From: VRUE01 sp963717375
GTDB taxonomy: Bacteria; Actinomycetota; Thermoleophilia; Solirubrobacterales; 70-9
DNA length: 64,000 bases
NCBI GenBank assembly: GCA_963717375.1
Contig: OY970329.1
Coordinates: 1,798,001 to 1,862,000 of the forward strand
Reading direction: 5' to 3'
Shown here: positions 21,375-29,299 of the stretch, piece after piece
Numbering within the stretch: the first letter of the stretch is position 1
How the letters are laid out: every line of letters begins with the position of its first letter
Notes under the pieces: model-generated
Told to the model about the DNA's origin: nothing
The model's input: the letters and a program-made list of their open reading frames with translations, nothing else
The model's database searches: none
Position numbers and translations under genes: made by a program

Positions 21375-22998
21375 GCGCCGACTCAAGCACTGGGGTTGGG
21401 GGTACGAGGACCAGGCGCCCTCGACGCTTGAGCTCGAGCAGGCTGCCGCCGGAATCAGGGAGCGGTTTGGGTTTGGCGGCGAGCCGGAGCAGCCTGTGCC
21501 ACTGGATGCCGTTGAGCTCCGGGCGCCGCGGCTGAAGGCCCCCGCTGCTTTCGGGGATCTCTTCAGCGACGATCACTACGAGCGGGTGGCCCACGCGCTT
21601 GGCAAGGCTTACCGGGATGTGGTGCGGGGTTTCCGCGGGGAATTCGAGAATCCGCCGGATCTGGTCGCGTTTCCCAAGGACGAGTCGGAGATCGAGGTGG
21701 TGCTGGAGTGGTCCGAGGCGGAGGGGGCCGCCGTGGTGCCGTTCGGCGGCGGAACCAGCGTGGTCGGTGGGGTGGAGGCGCGGCTGGGGGACCGGCCGGT
21801 TGTCTCACTTGACCTGCGCAAGCTCGATCGGGTTCTCGAGATCGACGCCGAGTCACTGTCGGCGCGGATCCAGGCTGGGGCGACCGGGCCGGGCCTGGAG
21901 GAGCAGCTGCGCGAGCAGGGGCTAACCCTGCGGCACTTCCCCCAGTCGTTCGAGTACTCAACGCTGGGAGGTTGGGTCGCGACCCGAGCCGGCGGCCACT
22001 TCGCGACGCTCTACACCCACATCGACGACCTGGTCGAGTCGGTGCGGGCAATCACTCCGCGTGGGACCTGGGAGAGCCGGCGGCTGCCGGGGTCGGGAGC
22101 CGGGCCGTCGCCGGACCGGGCGCTGATCGGCTCCGAGGGCATCCTCGGGGTGATTGCCGACGCCTGGGTGCGGGTGCGCCCGCGACCCCGTTTCAAGAAC
22201 TCGTGCGGGGTCGAGTTCGACGATTTCTACGCCGCGGTGCGAGCCGTGCGCGAGATCTCTCAGTCGGGGCTGTATCCCTCGAACTGCCGCTTGCTCGATG
22301 CGCTGGAGGCGAGCACGACCGGCGCCGGCAGCGGCGAGAAGAGCCTGCTGGTGCTCGGCTTCGAGTCGGCGAACCTGCCGGTTGACGAGCCGATGCGCCT
22401 GGCGCTCGACATCGCCCAGTCCCACGCCGGCGTCCCCAACTCGCCGCCCCCCGGTCGTGAGGCCGCCGCCGAGGCCGGAGGAGACCAGGGCGGCTCGTCG
22501 GCGGTCGAGAGCTGGCGCGGTGCCTTCCTGCTTGCCCCCTATCTGCGCGACACCTTCGTCGCCTGCGGCGTGCTCAGCGAGACCTTCGAGACGGCGATCA
22601 CCTGGGACCGCTTCGAGCAGTTCCACGCCGAGACGATGGCAGCGGTGCGGGCAAAGGTGGCCGAAGTCTGCGACGCGCCCGCCGAGGGGCCGGGTGCTCC
22701 GCGCGTCAGCTGCCGCTTCACCCACGTCTACCCCGACGGCCCGGCGCCCTACTTCACGGTGCTGGCGCCCGCGGTCCGCGGCGGCGAGGTCGAGCAGTGG
22801 GCGGAGATCAAGGCCGCCGCCGGAGAGGCCCTGATCGAAGGGGGCGGCACGATCACCCACCATCACGCGGTCGGTCGCGATCATCGCCCCTGGTACGACC
22901 GCCAGCGACCCGCCCCGTTCGCCGCGGCCCTGCGAGCCGCCAAGGCCGAGCTCGACCCAGCCGGGATGCTGAATCCGGGCGTGCTGATCGACCCGTAG
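21367..22998 (+). CDS. FAD-binding oxidase, alkyldihydroxyacetonephosphate synthase-like
   Basis: 543 residues. The opening RRLKHWGWGYED is typical of AGPS-like flavoproteins. The FAD-binding PCMH domain (about 95-280) contains VPFGGGTSVVGGVE, ATGPGLEEQL and the substrate-side STLGGWVATRAGG; the C-terminal FAD-oxidase lid ends with THHHAVGRDHRPWY and PAGMLNPGVLID, both hallmark blocks. The AGPS class makes ether-lipid precursors from acyl-DHAP and fatty alcohol, whereas bacterial relatives oxidise hydroxy acids. The fatty acyl-CoA reductase-like gene 2.5 kb upstream would supply fatty alcohol, so an ether-lipid role is attractive but is inference. Last gene of the ATGA-linked group. Confidence 0.82.
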   Translation: MTERRLKHWGWGYEDQAPSTLELEQAAAGIRERFGFGGEPEQPVPLDAVELRAPRLKAPAAFGDLFSDDHYERVAHALGKAYRDVVRGFRGEFENPPDLVAFPKDESEIEVVLEWSEAEGAAVVPFGGGTSVVGGVEARLGDRPVVSLDLRKLDRVLEIDAESLSARIQAGATGPGLEEQLREQGLTLRHFPQSFEYSTLGGWVATRAGGHFATLYTHIDDLVESVRAITPRGTWESRRLPGSGAGPSPDRALIGSEGILGVIADAWVRVRPRPRFKNSCGVEFDDFYAAVRAVREISQSGLYPSNCRLLDALEASTTGAGSGEKSLLVLGFESANLPVDEPMRLALDIAQSHAGVPNSPPPGREAAAEAGGDQGGSSAVESWRGAFLLAPYLRDTFVACGVLSETFETAITWDRFEQFHAETMAAVRAKVAEVCDAPAEGPGAPRVSCRFTHVYPDGPAPYFTVLAPAVRGGEVEQWAEIKAAAGEALIEGGGTITHHHAVGRDHRPWYDRQRPAPFAAALRAAKAELDPAGMLNPGVLIDP

Positions 22999-23086
22999 AC
23001 GAAACGTTTACGCTGCTTTAATCAAAGGTGGTCGTGACGGCAAACCAAGCAAACCTCCCTCTCTCAACGAGGAGAAACGCCGACGC

Positions 23087-23227
23087 GTGCGTGAAGATGC
23101 TCGTCGGCCGTTGGCTAGAAACCTTGCCGAGGGCCTAGCTCTGAGCGAATATCTCTCGACCTTTCCCGAGGACAACCGGCCCAGCGATGAAGAAGCTCTG
23201 AAGGTCATTCGGGGCGACGAAAAGTAG
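23087..23227 (+). CDS. Possible small protein (46 aa)
   Basis: In the 312-bp gap before ubiA a GTG-started frame encodes VREDARRPLARNLAEGLALS ... ALKVIRGDEK. The composition (paired Arg/Glu, amphipathic ARNLAEGLALSEYL) is protein-like and resembles short antitoxin-like or adaptor-like proteins in which RPLxxNLxEGLAL recurs. The frame is open upstream without a standard start, and GAGGAG lies 12 nt before the GTG. No toxin partner is seen. May be a remnant. Confidence 0.35.
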   Translation: MREDARRPLARNLAEGLALSEYLSTFPEDNRPSDEEALKVIRGDEK

Positions 23228-23310
23228 GACTGACGGCCCGCGGCGGTACCCTGTCGCGACTGAATCTCCCTTGCCGATTGGGTTAGCGCCCCGCCCACCG
23301 GCTTCGCCGC

Positions 23311-24270
23311 ATGGAAACCATCACTTCGGAACAGCCGACTGTCCCGGCCGCTGCCGCGCAGGCAGAGCCCTCCATGGACGAGCCCGTGGTGCCCCGCCGT
23401 TCGCCGCTGCGCGCTGCGATCAAGACCGGGCGGCCGCAGGAGTGGATCAAGAACGTCTTCGTCTTTGCCGGCCTGCTCTTCTCCGGCAAGTTCAACCAGT
23501 CCCACGACGTGCTGGAGGCGTTCCTCACCTTCGTCGCCTTCTGCCTCATCTCGAGCGCCGGTTATTACGTCAACGACCTGATCGACGTCGAGCTCGACCG
23601 CAAGCACCCGAAGAAGCGCTTCCGGCCGCTGGCGGCGCGCGAGCTCTCAGAGGGGACGGCGAAGGCGATCGCGCCGGGCCTGGCGATCGTCGCGATCGCG
23701 ATCGCCTTCGCGACGGTGAACTGGGAAGTCGGCCTGATGGTGGTCGGCTACGGCATCGCCCAGATGGCCTACAGCCTCGGCCTCAAGCAGATCGTGATCG
23801 TCGACGTGATGACCCTGGCGGGCCTCTTCATCCTCCGCGTCGCCGCGGGTGCCGTCGCCGTCGACGCCCACGCCTCGGAATGGCTGCTGCTCTGCACCGG
23901 CATGTTCGCGCTCTTCCTCGGCGTCACCAAGCGCCGCCAGGAGGCGGTCTCGGAGCTGCACGAGGGGACCAGCAGTCGCCCGGTGCTCGAGCACTACTCG
24001 CTGCCGTTCCTCGACCAGATGGTCGCCATGGTCACCACCGGCACCGTGATCAGCTACTCGATCTACGCCGTCAACTCGCCGCTGATCGGCAACGAGATGA
24101 TGTGGACGATTCCCTCGGTCCTCTACTGCGTCTTCCGCTACCTCTACCTGATCTACGACCGCGCCGACGACCGCTCGACCGCCGCGATCGTCGTCGACGA
24201 CAAGCCCCTGATCGCCGGCGCGGCGAGCTTCGCCGCGATCGCTTTCCTGCTGCTCTACGTCTTCAACTAA
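23311..24270 (+). CDS. ubiA: Decaprenyl-phosphate phosphoribosyltransferase (DPPR synthase, UbiA family)
   Basis: 319 residues, integral membrane prenyltransferase. After a 35-residue Pro/Ala-rich N-terminus come GRPQEWIKNVFVFAGLLFSG and eight or so transmembrane segments. The first Asp-rich motif is NDLIDVELDRKHPKKRFRP and the second is near YDRADDRSTAA. The family attaches 5-phosphoribose from PRPP to decaprenyl phosphate, the first step to decaprenyl-phosphoryl-arabinose for cell-wall arabinan in Corynebacteriales (Rv3806c type). The WIKN and HPxKRFRP signature fits that subgroup better than quinone UbiA. Converges on the next gene with a 6-bp gap. What arabinan-like polymer this organism makes is not visible here. 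Confidence 0.9.
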   Translation: METITSEQPTVPAAAAQAEPSMDEPVVPRRSPLRAAIKTGRPQEWIKNVFVFAGLLFSGKFNQSHDVLEAFLTFVAFCLISSAGYYVNDLIDVELDRKHPKKRFRPLAARELSEGTAKAIAPGLAIVAIAIAFATVNWEVGLMVVGYGIAQMAYSLGLKQIVIVDVMTLAGLFILRVAAGAVAVDAHASEWLLLCTGMFALFLGVTKRRQEAVSELHEGTSSRPVLEHYSLPFLDQMVAMVTTGTVISYSIYAVNSPLIGNEMMWTIPSVLYCVFRYLYLIYDRADDRSTAAIVVDDKPLIAGAASFAAIAFLLLYVFN

Positions 24271-24276
24271 AGCCGG

Positions 24277-24702
24277 CTACATGGTCGCCGCGGGAGACTC
24301 CTGCGGCGCTTCGGTCAGGTAGAAGCGGGCGCGGCCCAGCTCCTCGCCGTTGACCTGGACCACGGCGGCGTGGGGTCCGGAGCTGGTGAAGGTGGCGGTG
24401 GTGCCGATTGACATCACCAGGCGCTGGTCCTGCCCTGCGGGCATCCCGGGCGGGCGGCCGGTCTCGAAGTCCGCCGCCAAGCCGTCGCCCAGCTCGATCC
24501 CGTCCGGGTCGTGGATATCGACCTGGAGGTTGTGCGGCTGGTTGGTCTCGTCCCAGGCTACGTCGAGGCCGAGGGCGATGTGGAAGCTCCACTCGTGCGG
24601 CAGCTCGGGAAGGCGGAGGACATTCCAGCCGCCGCCGACCATGTAGAGCTTGCCGTTGACGGCCTCGCTGTGGTCGGCGAGCATGAGGAAGCCGATCTCC
24701 AT
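24277..24702 (-). CDS. Conserved hypothetical protein (DUF6941-like)
   Basis: 141 residues with no signal peptide or membrane segment. It starts MEIGFLMLADHSEAVNGKLY and continues MVGGGWNVLRLPELP, which matches a small, widely conserved beta-sandwich-like family of unknown role (DUF6941), usually beginning with a statement-like FLMLADxAExxNGKLYxxGGGW pattern. It forms a pair with the following minus-strand-oriented gene 18 bp away upstream (24721-25032). Nothing in the context assigns a function. Confidence 0.72.
   Translation of the reverse strand: MEIGFLMLADHSEAVNGKLYMVGGGWNVLRLPELPHEWSFHIALGLDVAWDETNQPHNLQVDIHDPDGIELGDGLAADFETGRPPGMPAGQDQRLVMSIGTTATFTSSGPHAAVVQVNGEELGRARFYLTEAPQESPAATM
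24286..24308 (+). terminator. Possible terminator shared by ubiA and its convergent neighbour
   Basis: CGCCGCGGGAG and CTCCTGCGGCG form an 11-nt near-perfect repeat (one G-T wobble) separated by a single base, so the practical stem is about 9 bp. It lies 16 nt after the ubiA stop, inside the last codons of the convergent gene. Confidence 0.35.
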
Positions 24703-24720
24703 CGGGTCAGGATACGTGGG

Positions 24721-25032
24721 TCAGTCGGGCAGGACAGGCAGGTCGGAGATCAGTTCGACCTTGCCGTTGCGCTGGAACTGAAGGTCGATCGTCTCGTCCT
24801 TGCGGTAGGTGCCAAAGAGCCCCAGGTACATCGCCAGCCAGCGCCCGGTCCCGACTTTCTCCTTGACGATCTGGCGGCTGAAGACGACCTCACCGGCGCC
24901 GATCTCGTAGTCGACGCCCTCGCGCTGGTCGACTCCGTTGATGAAGACCGCGTACGGCGCTTCCGCGCCGGCGGGCAGCTTCACCCGGTGCCCGGCCGCG
25001 TAGCTGCCCTTGGGGATCTCGGTCTCGGTCAT
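24721..25032 (-). CDS. Conserved hypothetical protein
   Basis: 103 residues from the internal ATG (MTETEIPKGSYAAGHRVKLP); an in-frame GTG at 25053 would add seven residues. The short beta-rich protein contains AVFINGVDQREGVDYEIGAG and a WLAMYLGLFGTYRKDE stretch. I do not recognise a named family. Soluble by appearance. It is read away from the AT-rich promoter region that also serves the carbamoyltransferase gene and is followed by the DUF6941-like gene. Confidence 0.65.
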   Translation of the reverse strand: MTETEIPKGSYAAGHRVKLPAGAEAPYAVFINGVDQREGVDYEIGAGEVVFSRQIVKEKVGTGRWLAMYLGLFGTYRKDETIDLQFQRNGKVELISDLPVLPD

Positions 25033-25131
25033 CTTCTCTGGAGTCTCGCGCACCTGGTCGAACGATGTCCTTGACTAGCCGCCAACGCCGTCGATCTCTG
25101 TAAACAAACCTGTTCATCAAATGCCTTCGTA

Positions 25132-25151
25132 TACAAACTCATTTGTTTGTA
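25132..25151. promoter_or_regulatory. Palindromic operator-like site in an AT-rich divergent promoter
   Basis: TACAAAC-TCATTT-GTTTGTA is a perfect 7-bp inverted repeat, and a third AACAAAC half-site lies about 30 bp away at about 25103-25109. It sits in an unusually AT-rich island (about 25100-25165) between divergent genes, just upstream of the carbamoyltransferase start. The spacing and symmetry suit a dimeric repressor such as a TetR-type protein. No regulator gene is adjacent. Confidence 0.5.
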
Positions 25152-25170
25152 ATTTTCCAAAAAAGGACCT

Positions 25171-27411
25171 ATGCTCGCGTGCGGGATGGGGGGTAGAGAG
25201 GCGAGCGGTGTCTTCGGCAGGTCGGGGCCAAGGCGCCCGCGTTTGGCGGCGCTGGGCAGTCGCGCGATCCTGCCCGTGCTCGAGCGGGTCACCGCGCGCT
25301 GGGGTCTGGTCGGTTTCGACAGCAAGGCCGGGCGCTCGCGGCTGGACCTACTCGAAAAGGCGATAGCCGAGGGCCGCGAGGCTTACGTGCTCGGCTTCGG
25401 GGTTGGCTTCCACAACTCCGGCGCCGCGCTGGTTCGCGTCACTCCGCAGGGCGAGGTCGAGCTGATCTGCAACGAAGAGGAGGAGCGCTACACCGCCGAC
25501 AAGCACTGCACCGATTACCCGGAGCAGTCGGTCGAGGCGGTCAAGCGGCAGATGGAGAAGCTCGGCATCGGCGCGGGCGATCTGGCGGCCTGCGTGAGCA
25601 GTTGGGATTACGCAAAGGCCTCGGTCACGTTCGCGATCCGTCCCATGCTCGAGGAAGCTCCGGCGAGCATGACGAAACGGCTGAACGAACACATAGGCGA
25701 CGTCGCCAGTGAAGAAATGCCGAAGCTGCTGAAGCCGAGCGCTGGCCGCCTCTCGGCTCAGCTCGGCGGGGACAGTCTGATCCCGATCATCGGCATGCGC
25801 CACCACGACAGCCACGCTTACTTCAGCTACGCGGTCTCCCCGTTCGCGAACGAGAGCGAGCCGGTGATGGTGATCGTCCTCGACGGCTCCGGCGACGATG
25901 TCTCGACCTCTTTGTACGAGGCGCGCGACGGGCAGCTGACCTTGCGGGGGACCCAGGGCACCAGCCCGCTCGACTCGCTTGGCTCGCTCTACGGCGTGCT
26001 CAGCTCGACCCAGGGTGGTTGGCCGATGCTGAGCTCCGAGGGTCGCTACATGGGCGCCGCCGCCTGGGGCGACGGCGACCGGCTGACCAACCGCTACTAC
26101 CGCCGGCTGAGGCAGATCGTCCACTTCGGCGACGAAGGCGAGGTGCGTCTCAACCGCGCGCTCGCCAACTGGACCCGGGGAGGGCTGGTCGAGCCCTACA
26201 CCGAGGAACTGATCGAGATCCTCGGTGAGCCGATCCCGTTCGAGCAGATGTGGCATCCGGACGCGGTTTTGAACGTCGAGGACGTGCGCCACCCCGAGCT
26301 CACCCGCGAGCGCCTCGACAAGGCCGCCGCGGTGCAAATGGTCTTCGAGGACGCGCTCGTGCACATCGTCGACCACCTGATCCGCCTGACCGGCAGCCAC
26401 CGGCTCGTCCTCACCGGTGGCACCGCCCTCAACTGCGTCGCCAACATGCGCCTGCTCGACTGCTTCGACCGGCGCTGGTACGAGAGCCAGCTCGGTCGTA
26501 ACGACACGTTCCTGCGCCTCTGGGTGCCGCCCACGCCCGGCGACGCGGGCACTCCCGTCGGCGCTGCCTACGCCTTCGCGATGCGGGCCGGGGCACGACC
26601 GGGCCCGCCCTTGCGCCACGCCTTCTACTGCGGCTCCGCGCCCACGGCTGCGAAGATCCGCGCGGCCGTCAGCGCCGAGCCGGCGCTCGGCAGCATGTCG
26701 CTCGGGGACTGCTCCGACCCGGAGCGCAGGGCGCAGGTCGCCGACCTGCTCGCCCACTCGCTCGCCGCCGATCGCATCATCGGGCTCTACCAGGGGGCTT
26801 CGGAGACCGGTCCCCGCGCCCTCGGCCACCGCAGCATCCTCGCCAATCCGTGCAACCCCGACACTCGTCACCTGCTCAACGAACGGGTCAAGCACCGCGA
26901 ACTGATCAGGCCGCTGGCGCCGATGCTCACCCGCGCCGCCGCCGAGCAGCTCTTTGAGCTGCAGCCCGGGGCCTCCGCAGACGACTACAACGCCTACAAC
27001 TACATGGTGCTCACCGCGCGCGCCCGGCCCGAGGCGCGCGAGCTGATCCCCGCCGTGATCCACCACGACGGCACCGGGCGCCTGCAGATAGTCCGGCCCG
27101 AGGCCGACCCCTTCTGTCATGAGTTCTTGCTCGCGATGGGGCGCAGGGTGGGTGTCGAGGCATCGGTGAACACCTCCCTCAACGTCGGCGCGCCGATCGC
27201 GCACACGCCGGAGCAGGCGGTCGCCACACTCAAGCGCGCGAAGGGAATGGACGGGCTCTTAACGATCAGCGAGGAGGGACTTGCGACGCTGGTCTGGCAA
27301 GAGGACCTGGTCGAGGCGCGCGAGCGCTTGATGGGCTCGGTTCACCAGTGGGCGGCCGAGACCGGCTTCGAGCTGCCCGACGCGGCTCTACTGGGCGCGA
27401 GCCCCGAGTAG
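25171..27411 (+). CDS. NodU/TobZ-family O-carbamoyltransferase
   Basis: 746 residues. After a basic N-terminal extension of about 70 residues the Kae1-like part begins with VLGFGVGFHNSGAALVRV; metal-binding histidines are in GMRHHDSHAYFSYAVSPF, and VLDGSGDDVSTSL is the ASKHA phosphate loop. The C-terminal YrdC-like carbamoyl-AMP site contains LYQGASETGPRALGHRSILANP and ASVNTSLNVGAPI. These enzymes move a carbamoyl group from carbamoyl phosphate to a sugar or natural-product hydroxyl. No glycosyltransferase or biosynthetic cluster adjoins, so the acceptor is unknown. The AAGGA upstream is only 3 nt from the ATG, closer than usual. Confidence 0.88.
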   Translation: MLACGMGGREASGVFGRSGPRRPRLAALGSRAILPVLERVTARWGLVGFDSKAGRSRLDLLEKAIAEGREAYVLGFGVGFHNSGAALVRVTPQGEVELICNEEEERYTADKHCTDYPEQSVEAVKRQMEKLGIGAGDLAACVSSWDYAKASVTFAIRPMLEEAPASMTKRLNEHIGDVASEEMPKLLKPSAGRLSAQLGGDSLIPIIGMRHHDSHAYFSYAVSPFANESEPVMVIVLDGSGDDVSTSLYEARDGQLTLRGTQGTSPLDSLGSLYGVLSSTQGGWPMLSSEGRYMGAAAWGDGDRLTNRYYRRLRQIVHFGDEGEVRLNRALANWTRGGLVEPYTEELIEILGEPIPFEQMWHPDAVLNVEDVRHPELTRERLDKAAAVQMVFEDALVHIVDHLIRLTGSHRLVLTGGTALNCVANMRLLDCFDRRWYESQLGRNDTFLRLWVPPTPGDAGTPVGAAYAFAMRAGARPGPPLRHAFYCGSAPTAAKIRAAVSAEPALGSMSLGDCSDPERRAQVADLLAHSLAADRIIGLYQGASETGPRALGHRSILANPCNPDTRHLLNERVKHRELIRPLAPMLTRAAAEQLFELQPGASADDYNAYNYMVLTARARPEARELIPAVIHHDGTGRLQIVRPEADPFCHEFLLAMGRRVGVEASVNTSLNVGAPIAHTPEQAVATLKRAKGMDGLLTISEEGLATLVWQEDLVEARERLMGSVHQWAAETGFELPDAALLGASPE

Positions 27412-27420
27412 TACCGAGCC

Positions 27421-27762
27421 CTATTCCAGGGTCTCGCGGACGAGGTCGAACGGCGTCTCGTGGTTGGTCGGGTCCAGCTCTTCGCGCCTGACGCTGCCGC
27501 GGAAAGGCATGAACGTGCCGTCCCCGCGCACGTCGATCCCGGCCACGGGCTTGCGCATCAGACCCTTGCCGCTCAACTGCAAACGCGCATGGACCTGAGC
27601 CTCCGGCCCGAAGTCCCGCAATGAGGAAACCCCCTTAACCGGCCCCTCAGCCCGAATCTCCAACGCTCGGGCTCGCATGGCGGCCACAGCTTCCCCAAGG
27701 TCATCGAACCCCAGGTGATCCACATCCGATCCGTGCCGCACGGTCAGCTTCCAACGAGACAA
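27421..27762 (-). CDS. Conserved hypothetical protein
   Basis: 113 residues from a TTG; the frame is open further upstream through the citrate synthase 3' end, but the family-like protein starts at SRWKLTVRHGSDVDHLGFDD. Alternating acidic and basic blocks follow (EIRAEGPVKGVSSLRDFGPE, GIDVRGDGTFMPFRGSVRRE). No signal or membrane segment. Codon usage and conserved-looking composition support a real gene. It lies 9 bp from the convergent carbamoyltransferase stop and about 50 bp after gltA. Function unknown. Confidence 0.62.
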   Translation of the reverse strand: MSRWKLTVRHGSDVDHLGFDDLGEAVAAMRARALEIRAEGPVKGVSSLRDFGPEAQVHARLQLSGKGLMRKPVAGIDVRGDGTFMPFRGSVRREELDPTNHETPFDLVRETLE

Positions 27763-27812
27763 GGCCCGCAGCGTATGAAATCTGAGATGGCCCCCGGCTG
27801 AAGTCTTAGACG

Positions 27813-29213
27813 CTAGGCGCCGCGGCGAGGCCGCTTCGGGCGCCGCGCCGGTGGTCCGACGATCTTCTCCGGCCCCTCGCGATTCTCGATCCGCACGTAG
27901 TCGCGCTCGCGCTCGCCCGTGTAGATCTGGCGCGGGCGGGAGATTTTCTGCTCGGGGTCGTCCTTCATCTCCATCCACTGCGCAACCCAGCCCGCCGTGC
28001 GCGGGATGGCGAAGATCACGGTGAACATCTCGTTGGGGACGCCCAGCGCCTCGTAGATGATCCCCGAGTAGAAGTCGACGTTCGGGTAGAGCTTGCGCGA
28101 GGTGAAGTACTCGTCGTCGAGGGCGCGCTTCTCCAGCTCCTGGGCGATCTCGATCAGCGGGTTGTACTCGGTCGCCTCGAAGATCTCGTCCATGTGCTGC
28201 TGGATGATCCGGGCCCGCGGGTCGTAGTTCTTGTAGACGCGATGGCCGAAGCCCATCAGCTTCGCTTCGCGCGCCTTCACCTTCTCGAGGAAGCCGGGGA
28301 TGTTCTCGACCGAGTCGATTTCGCGCAGCATCTTCAGCACCGCCTCGTTGGCGCCACCGTGCAGCGGGCCATACAGCGCCGCCACCCCGGCCGCGACAGC
28401 CGAGTAGGGATCGACGTTGGAGGAGCCGACGCCGCGCACGGCGCTGGTAGAGCAATTCTGTTCGTGGTCGGCGTGGAGGATGAAGAGCACGTCGAGCGCC
28501 TTCGAGAGGCTTTCCTTCGGCAGGTGCTTCGCTTCGGTCTTCTTGAACATCATCGAGAGGAAGTTCTCGGCGAAGTTGAGGTCGTTGTCGGGGTAGACGT
28601 AGGGCAGGCCCATGTTGTGCCGGTAGGAGAAGGCGGCCAGGGTCGGCACCTTGGCGATCAGGCGCACCGCCGCCATGTAGCGCTCTTCTTCGTCCTCGAC
28701 GTGCTTGGCGTCGGGGTAGAAGGTGGAGAGGGCGCCGACGCCGGCGAGCAGCATTCCCATTGGGTGGGCGTCGTAGCGGAAGCCCTCGAAGAACTGCTTG
28801 AGGTCCTCGTGGACGAAGGTGTGGTGGGTGATGTCGTAGACCCAGCGGTCGAGCTGGGGGCCGGTAGGCAGCTCGCCGAAGATCAGCAGGTAGGCGACCT
28901 CGAGGAAGGTCGATTTCTCGCAGAGCTGCTCGATCGAGTAGCCGCGGTGTTCGAGGATGCCGGCGTCGCCGTCGATGTAGGTGATCGAGGAGCGGCAGGC
29001 GGCCGTGTTGGTGAAGGCCGGGTCGTAGGCCAGCATCCCGAATTCGTCCTCGTCGACTTTGATCTGGCGCAGGTCCATCGCCCGCACGGTGCCGTCACTG
29101 ATCGGCAACTCGTACGTCCTGCCGGTGCGGTTATCGGTAACCGTGAGCGAGTCGGAGCCGGTGGCGGCTCCCCCGTCGGCGGCTGCGTCCCTGATCTGCT
29201 GCTCGGTGGCCAT
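27813..29213 (-). CDS. gltA: Citrate synthase
   Basis: 466 residues, type II citrate synthase condensing acetyl-CoA and oxaloacetate. Active-site residues are seen in LHADHEQNCSTSAVRGVGSS (His), GPLHGGANEAVLKML (His) and PNVDFYSGIIY (Asp); the substrate Arg region is GFGHRVYKNYDPRA. The N-terminal beta domain (MATEQQIRD ... TGRTYELPISDGTVRA) is the usual allosteric type II segment. The tail (GPPARRPKRPRRGA) is a short basic extension. ATG 29213 is chosen over the adjacent GTG 29216 because GAGGAGG lies at workable spacing only for the ATG. Confidence 0.95.
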   Translation of the reverse strand: MATEQQIRDAAADGGAATGSDSLTVTDNRTGRTYELPISDGTVRAMDLRQIKVDEDEFGMLAYDPAFTNTAACRSSITYIDGDAGILEHRGYSIEQLCEKSTFLEVAYLLIFGELPTGPQLDRWVYDITHHTFVHEDLKQFFEGFRYDAHPMGMLLAGVGALSTFYPDAKHVEDEEERYMAAVRLIAKVPTLAAFSYRHNMGLPYVYPDNDLNFAENFLSMMFKKTEAKHLPKESLSKALDVLFILHADHEQNCSTSAVRGVGSSNVDPYSAVAAGVAALYGPLHGGANEAVLKMLREIDSVENIPGFLEKVKAREAKLMGFGHRVYKNYDPRARIIQQHMDEIFEATEYNPLIEIAQELEKRALDDEYFTSRKLYPNVDFYSGIIYEALGVPNEMFTVIFAIPRTAGWVAQWMEMKDDPEQKISRPRQIYTGERERDYVRIENREGPEKIVGPPARRPKRPRRGA

Positions 29214-29216
29214 CAC

Positions 29217-29237
29217 CCCTCCTCAAAGCTGTTTGAG
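29217..29237 (-). promoter_or_regulatory. Shine-Dalgarno of gltA overlapped by a small palindrome
   Basis: On the minus strand CTCAAA-CAGC-TTTGAG (29222-29237) is a perfect 6-bp hairpin whose 3' arm runs into GAGGAGG (29218-29224). Folding would partly cover the ribosome-binding site, or the palindrome could be an operator. The remaining gap to 29299 shows no clear promoter boxes. Confidence 0.4.
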
Positions 29238-29299
29238 CTGGAGTACCAAGTATCGCAGTTCGGTTTGCCCAGTCTGTTGCGCGGCGGAGAACAGAGGGG

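Noticed and set aside
27763..28455. Long N-terminal extension of the small gene after gltA
   Set aside because: Arg-rich shadow of citrate synthase; only the part from about 27762 down looks like real protein.
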